Shown here: positions 40,097-48,042 of the stretch, piece after piece
Layout of the letters: each line of letters begins with the position of its first letter
Numbering within the stretch: the stretch's first letter is position 1
NCBI GenBank assembly: GCA_025350695.1
Contig: JANXXI010000053.1
Span: 1 to 59,238, forward strand
From: Acidobacteriota bacterium
GTDB taxonomy: Bacteria > Acidobacteriota > Terriglobia > Bryobacterales > Bryobacteraceae
Direction: 5' to 3'
DNA length: 59,238 nt
The notes under the pieces: generated by a model
Database searches by the model: none
The model's input: the letters and a program-made list of their open reading frames with translations, nothing else
What the model was told of the DNA's origin: nothing
Made by a program: the position numbers and the translations under genes

Positions 40097-40191
40097 GTTC
40101 CTACGAGTTAGGGGCCCATTTGGTTTCGTAACCAAATCTTTAGTCACCGCGTCAACTTGGGTATGGGGGATGTAGTATCCTCATTAGGAAC
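40097..40191. repeat. Nested inverted repeats in a divergent promoter region
   Basis: Inner hairpin: ATTTGGTT-TCGT-AACCAAAT (40118-40137), a perfect 8-bp stem. Outer arms: GTTCCTA at 40097-40103 and TAGGAAC at 40185-40191, a 7-bp inverted repeat enclosing the hairpin. They sit between two divergent genes, 31 bases before the GTG start of the plus-strand TPR gene. They could be operators or a leader structure. A TAGTAT box at 40173-40178 lies inside; no good -35 matches it. Confidence 0.4.
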
Positions 40192-40221
40192 CCTATTTTT
40201 CCCGCCTGGAGGATTTACGCA

Positions 40222-41394
40222 GTGACGCGATTCAAGAAGCTAGTTGGGCTATCGGCCCTTGGTATGTTATTGGCTGGTGGAGCGTTGGCTCAGACCACTT
40301 CACTCGAAGGGGACGTCAAAGGCGAGGACGGTAAGCCACTTGTGGGCGCCTTGATCAAACTTGACCGCACCGACATCAAGGGAAGCTATAAAGTAAAGAC
40401 CGACAAGAAGGGCCATTGGTTCCATGCGGGCCTGCCGATCGGCAACTACAATATTTCCTGCGAAGTTGACGGCGTTGTTAAGGACACCGTTAAGGGCGTT
40501 CGCTCTAAGATGGGCGATCCGCTCCCAGTGAATTTTGACTTACAGAAGATGGCTGGCGCCAGGGAGAAGCAACAGCAGGCAATCGCTAAGGCCGCGGAAA
40601 CAGGTGCTCCGCTGACGAAAGAGCAGTCGCGAGAAATGTCGAAGGAAGAAAAAGAAGCCTTCGAAAAAGCTACCAAAGAACGGGCGGCCTCGATGGCCAA
40701 GAACAAAGAACTGAACGATGCATTCAACGAGGGCATGGAAACGCTGAAGGCCAAGGATTATGAAAAATCCGTTGCCGCTTTTGAAAAGGCCGCCGTAATG
40801 GATCCGAAGCAATTCGTGGTATGGGCTAACATGGCGGAAGCTTACAACGGGGTTGCTGGAACTAAGCAGGGCGCTGATAAAGACGCCGCGATGCAAAAGT
40901 GTTACGACGCATACGTCAAGGCATTGGAGATTAACCCGAATGAAGCGGGAACGCACAACAATTATGCTCTAGCGTTGGCGCGCGGTTCGAAGTTTGCTGA
41001 AGCGGAAGGCGAGTTGGATAAAGCCGCGGTGATCGACCCCGCTGGAGCAGGAAAGTATTACTTCAACCTGGGCGCCGTGCTCACCAACAACGGCAAGCTT
41101 GAACCGGCTTCGAGCGCCTTCAAAAAAGCGACGGAGAAGGACCCCAACTATGCTGAAGCCTACTATCAATACGGCGTTAGCCTAGCGTCTAAGGTGACGA
41201 TGACGCCAGATGGCAAAATGGTTCCGCCCGAAGGTATGCGCGAAGCGTTCGAGAAGTACATTGCACTTTCGCCGACGGGTCCCAACGCCGCTGGAGCCAA
41301 GGCCATGCTGGATGGCATGCAGGCCGGCATCCAGACGGAATATAAGAATCCGAACGCGCCGGCTTCAAAAAAGGCAGCTCCGAAGAAGAAGTAA
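40222..41394 (+). CDS. Exported carboxypeptidase-regulatory domain + TPR protein
   Basis: 390 residues from GTG 40222 (GGAGG 8 bases upstream). A signal peptide (about 1-24, ending Ala-Leu-Ala-Gln) leads into a carboxypeptidase-D regulatory beta domain (about 26-108: Leu-Glu-Gly-Asp-Val-Lys-Gly-Glu-Asp-Gly-Lys-Pro-Leu-Val-Gly-Ala, Pro-Ile-Gly-Asn-Tyr). A Lys/Glu-rich coiled stretch follows (about 110-165), then three to four TPRs (Phe-Val-Val-Trp-Ala-Asn-Met-Ala-Glu-Ala-Tyr, Asn-Glu-Ala-Gly-Thr-His-Asn-Asn-Tyr-Ala-Leu-Ala-Leu) and a Lys-rich tail. This domain pair is frequent in Acidobacteriota. Role unknown, probably periplasmic scaffolding. Confidence 0.85.
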   Translation: MTRFKKLVGLSALGMLLAGGALAQTTSLEGDVKGEDGKPLVGALIKLDRTDIKGSYKVKTDKKGHWFHAGLPIGNYNISCEVDGVVKDTVKGVRSKMGDPLPVNFDLQKMAGAREKQQQAIAKAAETGAPLTKEQSREMSKEEKEAFEKATKERAASMAKNKELNDAFNEGMETLKAKDYEKSVAAFEKAAVMDPKQFVVWANMAEAYNGVAGTKQGADKDAAMQKCYDAYVKALEINPNEAGTHNNYALALARGSKFAEAEGELDKAAVIDPAGAGKYYFNLGAVLTNNGKLEPASSAFKKATEKDPNYAEAYYQYGVSLASKVTMTPDGKMVPPEGMREAFEKYIALSPTGPNAAGAKAMLDGMQAGIQTEYKNPNAPASKKAAPKKK

Positions 41395-41460
41395 CCTCTG
41401 TAAGAGATGGGGCGTCCACAGTTGGCCGCCCCGGTCTGAAACTGGAGGGAGGCAGTAAAT

Positions 41461-41757
41461 ATGTTTCGTATCATTTTTGGACTGATTGCCGCCTTGCTCA
41501 TGTTGAGCGTACTCAAGTCTGTGATTACGTCCGTTTCCAGCATCCTCAGCGCTGTTTTTTCACCTTCCAACTCCAAGCCATCCGGTCCAATCATGCCGGG
41601 GCAAGGCCAAACACCGATTGCGCAAGTGCTGCGCCGCTGTTCAAGCTGCGGCACTTTTACTCCGGAATCCACTGCACGAAAAGTGGGTAAGGGTGTTTCC
41701 GAAATTTATTTTTGCTCTCAGGAATGCCAAACCAAGGGCGTGGCGAAGGCGAGCTGA
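41461..41757 (+). CDS. Small membrane protein with C-terminal zinc ribbon
   Basis: 98 residues; GGAGGGAGG lies about 9 bases before the ATG. The first 30 residues are a hydrophobic helix (Ile-Ile-Phe-Gly-Leu-Ile-Ala-Ala-Leu-Leu-Met-Leu-Ser), followed by a Ser/Pro-rich linker and Cys-Ser-Ser-Cys-Gly-Thr-Phe near 60-66 with Phe-Cys-Ser-Gln-Glu-Cys near 84-89: a four-Cys zinc ribbon of the kind found on cytoplasmic TFIIS- or PP0621-like proteins. Possible roles are membrane-tethered nucleic acid or protein binding; a match to the PP0621-type domain is my impression only. It follows the TPR gene by 66 bases on the same strand. Confidence 0.75.
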   Translation: MFRIIFGLIAALLMLSVLKSVITSVSSILSAVFSPSNSKPSGPIMPGQGQTPIAQVLRRCSSCGTFTPESTARKVGKGVSEIYFCSQECQTKGVAKAS

Positions 41758-42514
41758 GTAACGTCTGAACGCAACTCTCCCGCCGTCTTGAAAACAAAGT
41801 TTCCAGCCGTTTGGCAATTCTTCCCTCAGCCCCGCCACCATAACGGAGTTACCTCAAACTCGTGAGATTCATTCCATGAATTCCCCAATCCATGGAATGC
41901 TTTGGGTCTTCCTTACGTTCACGGCCGGTTGCTTAAATGTGGATACCGCGCGGACTTACCATCTAGAAGTTTGCTGGCCAGCAAAGTAATCTTCTCTGCA
42001 TTAGTTGTAGCAGAGCGCTGAGCGAGTCCTGTTTTTAAACAGGGGCTAAGAGGCTGATTTTGAATCAAATGGAATTATTGGTGAACTGGTGAATGGCACG
42101 GCGGGCGCCCGTTGGATTTGTGAACTGCCGCCGTACCGTTTACTGCGGGGGAAGTTCCATTCCACCGCCGCCAAGCTGTCTTCGGCATGCGCGACATCGT
42201 GAGGAACGGTGTGTTGATCCTCATAGTTTGGCTGATTGCTTTGATGCCAGGCTGCGGCAGTTTGAAGCGCGGACCGCTATCGCAGTGGCTCCGCAGCGGG
42301 ACGCGATTTGGCGTTTGTGCACTGTACCAGAAGTGACAAGGTAATCGCTAAACAGCGCCGGCCAACTGCTGGACTTTGCCTCATAAACTGTGATATGACT
42401 CTCTTACTATTTCTATTAAACAAGCGCTTTGGGGACCTTGGGCGGGATACGGCGCCGCGACGATTCGATGTACCGCCGCATAAATATCCGAGCCGCTTGC
42501 AAGGAGCACGCATC
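41758..42514. other. 757-base gene-free stretch with three inverted repeats
   Basis: No frame here has start, Shine-Dalgarno site or domain pattern worth calling (the 83-codon frame at 42093 is Arg/Pro/Cys junk). Three perfect inverted repeats occur in 175 bases: ATTCCATG/CATGGAAT (41871-41878, 41891-41898), the 16-bp palindrome TTTGCTGGCCAGCAAA (41970-41985) and CCTGTTT-TT-AAACAGG (42028-42043). They precede the TonB receptor gene by about 470-640 bases. They look like regulator operators or RNA structures, not transposon ends. The rest of the stretch shows nothing I recognise. Confidence 0.5.
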
Positions 42515-45500
42515 GTGAAGACTACGAGATACTCTATCCGTTTGGTGTTGGGAGCTTTCGCTATTTCGGTGCTCGCCCTGGCACAGGAGACTCGCGCCAG
42601 CCTCAGCGGCATTGTCTCAGACACCAGCGGTTCCGCCATCGCCGGCGCCACCATGCAGGTTACTAACGTTGGGACTGGCGTCACGCTCACCGTCAACACC
42701 AATGAAACCGGGCTCTATCGCTTTCTCCTTTTGAATACCGGCAAATATAAGCTTGTCGCCATGCACACCGGTTTCAAAACCTTCGAGCGCTCCAACATCG
42801 AACTCAGCGTTGCTGAGGACGGCTCCCTGCCGGTGGTACTCGACATTGGCGCCCAGACTGAGCGTATTACGATCACCTCTGAGGCCCCTCTTGTCGACGC
42901 GGAAAAGGCCGACCGCGGAATGGTGATCGATAGCCAATTGCTGGTGGACATGCCTATCAACACCCGCAACCCCATCATGCTGGCCGCGATGGCCAACGGT
43001 ATCACTCCCACCGGGGGTTCTACCTTGGACCAAAAACCGTTTTCCAATAGCGCCGACGGCGCCTGGTCGGTTAACGGCGGAGTTGGCAGCACACTGGAAT
43101 TCCTGCTCGACGGTGCGCCGAACAATACGATTTATAACGGCGTCAGCACTGTGGCTCATGTTCCCTCCGTCGATGCCGTGCAGGAATTCAAAGTGACGAC
43201 CAGCATTTACGACGCACAGTCCGGGCACACCGGTGGCGGGGCAATCAACATCTCCATCAAGAGCGGAACAAACGCATTTCACGGTTCGGTGTATGAGTAT
43301 CTGAAGCGCGCCAAGTTCAACGCTACCTCTTTCCTCGACAATGCGCACGGCAACCCGACCGCCGCCAGTGGGCTCGATCAATATGGCTTCACCATCGGTG
43401 GCCCAGTAACAATTCCCAAGATTTACAAAGGGAAGGACCGCACATTCTTCTTCTATGCTTGGGAAAAATACCGCGAAGATCAGGAGTATCCCACCGAAAA
43501 ACTTGCTTCAGTTCCCTCGCTACTCCAACGCAAGGGGGACTTCACGGATACAGTCGATAACAGCGGGCGGATTTATACCATCTATGACCCCTTGTCCGGC
43601 CGGGCCGATAGCACTGGCAGGTGGATCCGAACTGCGTTCCCGGGCAACAGAATCCCCACGGAGCGAATCAACCCGGCCAGCGCCAAAATCCTGGCACTTT
43701 ATCCTGAGCCGAATACCACCTCATCGGGCTCGGTCCCTTGGCAGAACAATTTCTTCTCGCCGGAAAACGTTGCGAAGTTCAATTTCACGAACACGATCCT
43801 GCGGCTGGATCATAATTTCAGCGAAAAGGAGCGCGTGTACGCCCGCTGGTCCTGGAGCAACTTTGTACAGGTTCGCACCTCAAACGCACTTCCCGGAATT
43901 GGAGGCGATCATCGCGATGGCGGCAAATACAGTAACGGTGGCGTGGTTGATTCCGTGACGGTGCTTACGCCGAACATCATACTCGACGTTCGGGCCTCGC
44001 TCACCTACTGGGCCGAAAAAATTGGGCCTTCTGATTATGCCTTTAGCGGTACCCAATTCGGATGGCCCTCGTCCTTGGTCAGCCAGTTGAATAAGCGTAC
44101 GCTGCTGCCCAGCCTTGCGATTAACGGCGCGACCACGCTTGGCAACTCGTCGGGAAACATTACTTTCGAACCGACAACGGTGCTCAGCCTGCAGCCGAAT
44201 GTGTCGATCATCAAGGGTAAGCAAACCATTAAGGTTGGTCTCGATTCGAGAGTCACTCGCTACACCCAGTACAGACCCAGCGCGGACCGGGGCATCTTCA
44301 GTTTCGATCAGGCTTTCACTCGTTCCGACTTCCAGGTGCAGGACGCCATCAGCGGTAATGGCTTCGCCTCCATGCTTCTTGGCTACCCCGCTTCGGGCTC
44401 AGCCGGTTTCACCGCAAACCCATTTTTCCAATGGATCTATCTTGCGCCTTGGATACAAGACGACTACAAAGTTACCCGGAGGCTAACGTTGAATTTAGGG
44501 ATGCGGTGGGATTTTACAGCGCCGGTCACCGAGCGTCACAACCGGGTGGATCGTGACTTCCTTGCTACAACACTCAATCCAATATCCAACCAGATTAACC
44601 AGGCTAAATTTCCGGGCATGAAAGTTTATGGAGGGCTGGGGTTCGTGGGTCAAAACGGTGCGCCACGTTCGCCGTTCAATAAGGACCTGAACAATTTCCA
44701 ACCGCGCCTTGGCGCCGCTTTCCGCCTTCGAGATAAGACCGTTCTTCATGGTGGTTGGGCAATTTTCTACCTTGCCCCCACGGACAGTGGCATAACCGCA
44801 GGCTTCAGCCAGAACACTCCCTACATTTCCACGCAGGATTCGGGACGCACGCCGGCGGGTGACATTTCCAATCCGTTCCCAACCGGACTCCTGCAACCGG
44901 CAGGCGCCGCCGGTGGCCTGTCTACCTTCCTTGGGCAGGGCGTAACCTACGCCAATCCCAACGTGCGAAACCCCTACGTGCAGCAGTTCTCCTTTGGTGT
45001 TCAACAGGAATTGCCGGGAAAGACCAGCTTCCAAATTTCCTATGTTGGATCCCGCACCAAGTCCGCTTTGAGCAGCAAATCCATCGACTCGTTATCGGTC
45101 GCGGATCTCGCGCTGGGCGACATTACCAAGGGAGGGAACCCGAATTTCCTAAGCGCACAAGTGCCGAATCCCTTCGAGGGCCTGCTGCCCGGAACAACCA
45201 TCAATGGTCCAACGGTGGCTCGTAATCAACTTTTGCGGCCCTTTCCACAATTCACAGGCGTCACTGTGAACGACCTGAATACTGGGTTGGTGTGGTACAA
45301 CTCCATTCAAGTTTCGGCGCGCAAACGTTTCACCATGGGACTCTCGTACTCAGCAAACTACACTTTTTCAAAGAATATTCAGGCTACCGGTTATCTGAAC
45401 GCGCAGGACGACGCTCCGACCAGGGTCCTAACGTCGTTTGACCGCCCGCAACGTTTCTCGCTCGCTCCCAGTTATGAACTTCCGTTCGGCCGCGGACGGC

Positions 45501-46012
45501 GATTCCTGAATTCCGGTAACGGCATTCTGAGCCGCTTGGCCGGCGGATGGCAGTTCCTGTTCAACACGGTGATCCAATCCGGCGCGCCAATGGGAACTCC
45601 CGGTGGAGTTACGATTTTGGCCGACCCGCGCCTGGAAAACCCAACCTGGGACCGCCTCTTCAAAACCGGCTACATCGATACAAACGGAGTGGCCCGCAAT
45701 GTACTGCCGGGCGAGCAACCGGTGTTCGCACTCAAGCAGGCCAATCAACTGGCCACCAGTCCGGCGCGATGGGGCAACTTGCGCGACCAGTGGGCCACTA
45801 CGTTCGACACCGCCGCCATTAAGACCACGCGCATTAACGAACGGATGTCTGCTCAGTTCCGATTCGAAGCGTTCAACGCGTTGAACACTCCAGTGTTTTC
45901 CGCCGACCCGAACTTGTCGCCCACCTCAGCCAACTTTGGAAAATTGATTCGAGATAGCGGTCAGAACAATGCGCCTCGCAGTTTGCAGTTTGCTTTCCGG
46001 CTGAAGTTTTAA
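42515..46012 (+). CDS. TonB-dependent receptor with carboxypeptidase-regulatory domain (Oar-like)
   Basis: 1165 residues from GTG 42515, preceded by AAGGAG; the frame stays open upstream but without a signal. Signal peptide to about residue 24 (Val-Leu-Ala-Leu-Ala-Gln). Residues 25-110: carboxypeptidase-regulatory beta domain (Ser-Gly-Ile-Val-Ser-Asp-Thr-Ser-Gly-Ser-Ala-Ile-Ala-Gly). Then a plug region with Val-Asn-Gly and Gly-Ala-Pro-Asn-Asn, and a beta-barrel of about 900 residues rich in alternating hydrophobic strands (Trp-Ile-Gln-Asp-Asp-Tyr-Lys-Val, Leu-Gly-Met-Arg-Trp-Asp). The end Leu-Gln-Phe-Ala-Phe-Arg-Leu-Lys-Phe is a typical outer-membrane C-terminal strand. The substrate is unknown; acidobacteria keep many such receptors, probably for glycans, peptides or other large nutrients. 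Confidence 0.92.
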   Translation: MKTTRYSIRLVLGAFAISVLALAQETRASLSGIVSDTSGSAIAGATMQVTNVGTGVTLTVNTNETGLYRFLLLNTGKYKLVAMHTGFKTFERSNIELSVAEDGSLPVVLDIGAQTERITITSEAPLVDAEKADRGMVIDSQLLVDMPINTRNPIMLAAMANGITPTGGSTLDQKPFSNSADGAWSVNGGVGSTLEFLLDGAPNNTIYNGVSTVAHVPSVDAVQEFKVTTSIYDAQSGHTGGGAINISIKSGTNAFHGSVYEYLKRAKFNATSFLDNAHGNPTAASGLDQYGFTIGGPVTIPKIYKGKDRTFFFYAWEKYREDQEYPTEKLASVPSLLQRKGDFTDTVDNSGRIYTIYDPLSGRADSTGRWIRTAFPGNRIPTERINPASAKILALYPEPNTTSSGSVPWQNNFFSPENVAKFNFTNTILRLDHNFSEKERVYARWSWSNFVQVRTSNALPGIGGDHRDGGKYSNGGVVDSVTVLTPNIILDVRASLTYWAEKIGPSDYAFSGTQFGWPSSLVSQLNKRTLLPSLAINGATTLGNSSGNITFEPTTVLSLQPNVSIIKGKQTIKVGLDSRVTRYTQYRPSADRGIFSFDQAFTRSDFQVQDAISGNGFASMLLGYPASGSAGFTANPFFQWIYLAPWIQDDYKVTRRLTLNLGMRWDFTAPVTERHNRVDRDFLATTLNPISNQINQAKFPGMKVYGGLGFVGQNGAPRSPFNKDLNNFQPRLGAAFRLRDKTVLHGGWAIFYLAPTDSGITAGFSQNTPYISTQDSGRTPAGDISNPFPTGLLQPAGAAGGLSTFLGQGVTYANPNVRNPYVQQFSFGVQQELPGKTSFQISYVGSRTKSALSSKSIDSLSVADLALGDITKGGNPNFLSAQVPNPFEGLLPGTTINGPTVARNQLLRPFPQFTGVTVNDLNTGLVWYNSIQVSARKRFTMGLSYSANYTFSKNIQATGYLNAQDDAPTRVLTSFDRPQRFSLAPSYELPFGRGRRFLNSGNGILSRLAGGWQFLFNTVIQSGAPMGTPGGVTILADPRLENPTWDRLFKTGYIDTNGVARNVLPGEQPVFALKQANQLATSPARWGNLRDQWATTFDTAAIKTTRINERMSAQFRFEAFNALNTPVFSADPNLSPTSANFGKLIRDSGQNNAPRSLQFAFRLKF

Positions 46013-46113
46013 GGTCCAATTGCGAACCACTACTAATTGATGCTCCAGACAAGTGGTCGCATGGACATACTCTCCGGGCGACTGACTAATCCCCTGGGAA
46101 TGGTCGGCACCGG

Positions 46114-46119
46114 TATAAT
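46114..46119 (+). promoter_or_regulatory. TATAAT -10 box candidate for the lpxD operon
   Basis: A perfect TATAAT hexamer 93 bases before the lpxD start, in the gap between the TonB receptor and the long plus-strand operon. No good -35 lies at 16-18 bases. A TTGACC at about 46193-46198 is nearer but its spacing to any -10 is wrong. Confidence 0.3.
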
Positions 46120-46212
46120 CCAAAGCTCGCTAGTGGCAGGTGCGGAGCGATGCAATGCTTCGGAATGGCGGGCAGGATTCTAAGGCGTGCCGTTGACCTG
46201 CATAATAGTTAA

Positions 46213-47244
46213 ATGTTACTTGAGCAGATTGCAACCGCCTTGGGATGCCAGTTGGTGGGTGACCCAACGTTGGAAATCAGCGGATTGTCCGGGATGGAAC
46301 AGGCCGTTACTGGGCAATTAACATTTTTGGCGAACCCCAAATATGCATCGAAGGTTAAGGCTACTAAAGCGAGTGCGATCCTTGCGGCGGAACCGATCAA
46401 AGACTTTCCGATTGCTTGTTTGGTGAGCGCCAACCCTTATCACGATTTCGCTAGGGCCTTGGCGCTTTTCTATCAGCCACCGCGTCTGGCTTCGGGGATC
46501 AGTCCTCTTGCCTACGTGGATCCTTCAGCTTCAATAAGCGACGGCGCGTCGATTGCCCCGTTCTGCGTGGTTGGTCCGAAAGTCACGATTGGCCGCAATG
46601 CCGTGCTGCATCCCGGGGTTGTTCTCTACGAAGGGGTGGTTATCGGCGACGATTTCCTGGCCCACGCTAATTCAGTGGTTCGGGAATTTTGCCGTATCGG
46701 GCATGGTGTGATTCTGCAGAATGGAGTGGTGGTGGGTGGCGACGGATTTGGATTCGCCAAGACGAAAGAGGGCACGCAATTCAAGATTGTGCAAAGCGGC
46801 GTTGTGGTGATCGAAGATGATGTGGAGATTCAATCGCTTTCGGCTATTGACCGCGCAACTGTGGGCGAGACTCGTATTAAGCGAGGCGCGAAGCTGGACA
46901 ATCTGGTGCAAATTGGGCATGCGTCGGTTGTGGGGGAGGACAACATTATTTGCGCGCAGGTAGGGCTTGCCGGTAGCACGATTCTTGGCGATAGCGTGCT
47001 ACTTGCGGGGCAAGTCGGGGTATCAGGCCACCTGACGATCAACGACCGCGCTATTGTCTACGCACAAAGTGGCATTGGTCACGACGTTGCGGCGGGTGCC
47101 GTCGTCAGCGGTTCGCCGGCCTTCGACAGCCGCGATTGGCTTCGTTCGGTCACGGCCTTCACGAAATTGGGTGACCTGCTAAAGACAGTGCGACAATTGG
47201 AAAAACGAATTACTGAACTGGAATCGAAAGAAAAACAAAAGTAA
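46213..47244 (+). CDS. lpxD: UDP-3-O-(3-hydroxymyristoyl)glucosamine N-acyltransferase
   Basis: 343 residues, the standard LpxD length. It adds the second 3-hydroxyacyl chain in lipid A synthesis. The N-terminal domain ends at about 100 (Leu-Thr-Phe-Leu-Ala-Asn-Pro-Lys-Tyr near 36-44), then a left-handed beta-helix of hexapeptide repeats (Ile-Ala-Pro-Phe-Cys-Val, Ile-Gly-Arg-Asn-Ala-Val, Ile-Gly-His-Gly-Val-Ile) with the catalytic His in Ile-Gly-His near 234-236, Asp-Gly-Phe-Gly-Phe-Ala near 177-182 and a C-terminal coiled helix. First gene of a six-gene plus-strand operon; the next ATG overlaps its stop by 1 base. Confidence 0.95.
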   Translation: MLLEQIATALGCQLVGDPTLEISGLSGMEQAVTGQLTFLANPKYASKVKATKASAILAAEPIKDFPIACLVSANPYHDFARALALFYQPPRLASGISPLAYVDPSASISDGASIAPFCVVGPKVTIGRNAVLHPGVVLYEGVVIGDDFLAHANSVVREFCRIGHGVILQNGVVVGGDGFGFAKTKEGTQFKIVQSGVVVIEDDVEIQSLSAIDRATVGETRIKRGAKLDNLVQIGHASVVGEDNIICAQVGLAGSTILGDSVLLAGQVGVSGHLTINDRAIVYAQSGIGHDVAAGAVVSGSPAFDSRDWLRSVTAFTKLGDLLKTVRQLEKRITELESKEKQK

Positions 47245-48041
47245 TGGATGACATTTTGAAAGAACACCATCGCAATCCTCTCGCTTATGAGGATGAAGCG
47301 TTCATGAATACTGCGGGCGCACGGTCCTTGCGGATCTTGTCGGAATATTTAAAGCCGCTGAACACATTCCGCCAAGAGAGGATTCGAGACACGGTTGTCT
47401 TCTTCGGGTCGGCCAGAATCAAGGAAGAAGGCCCCTTGTCACGTTATTACCACGAGGCTCGGCAGCTTTCCAAGATGATTACCGAATGGTGTGAAACTTT
47501 TGAGAATCCCAATCACAGGTTTGTAATTTGCACCGGGGGCGGTCCAGGGATTATGGAGGCTGCTAACCGCGGGGCACACGACGCCAACGGGAAAACAGTA
47601 GGGTTGAACATCCGTCTGCCGTTTGAACAGTATCCGAATCCGTACATTTCGCCGGAGCTTAGCTTTGAGTTCCACTATTTCTTCATGCGCAAGTTTTGGT
47701 TCTCCTATCTGGCCAAGGCGTTGGTTGTGTTTCCAGGCGGCTTTGGAACGATGGATGAACTGTTTGAGGTGCTGACGCTATCTCAGACCAAGAAACTGCA
47801 TAAGGAGATGATCACCATCCTGTACGGTACCGAGTTCTGGAAAGAAGTGGTGAATTTTGATGCTCTGGTTAAGCACGGCGTGATTGGCGCTGAAGACATG
47901 GAGTTGTTCCGCTTTGTGGATACGCCTGAAGAGGCTTACGCGGCATTAAAGGATTTCCTGACCGAGAATTATTTGCATCCGAAGAAGCCCTTGCCGCAGC
48001 GGGAATTGGAAACCCCAGCCATTGCTGAATCGTTGAAATAG
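47244..48041 (+). CDS. LOG-family (lysine decarboxylase-like) Rossmann-fold hydrolase
   Basis: 265 residues. The TIGR00730/LOG signatures are both present: Gly-Gly-Gly-Pro-Gly-Ile-Met-Glu-Ala-Ala-Asn-Arg-Gly-Ala near 95-108 and Phe-Pro-Gly-Gly-Phe-Gly-Thr-Met-Asp-Glu-Leu near 160-170. The usual reaction is release of the base from a nucleoside 5'-monophosphate (cytokinin riboside monophosphate or purine nucleotides such as AMP). The bacterial role is probably nucleotide turnover. Located between lpxD and the RsbU-like phosphatase with 1-base spacings, so its expression is tied to envelope and stress genes. The name lysine decarboxylase in old records is misleading. Confidence 0.92.
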   Translation: MDDILKEHHRNPLAYEDEAFMNTAGARSLRILSEYLKPLNTFRQERIRDTVVFFGSARIKEEGPLSRYYHEARQLSKMITEWCETFENPNHRFVICTGGGPGIMEAANRGAHDANGKTVGLNIRLPFEQYPNPYISPELSFEFHYFFMRKFWFSYLAKALVVFPGGFGTMDELFEVLTLSQTKKLHKEMITILYGTEFWKEVVNFDALVKHGVIGAEDMELFRFVDTPEEAYAALKDFLTENYLHPKKPLPQRELETPAIAESLK

Positions 48042-48042
48042 G

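Noticed and set aside
42617-43381. 254-codon antisense frame inside the TonB receptor
   Set aside because: Shadow of the receptor codon pattern; no start site or domain.
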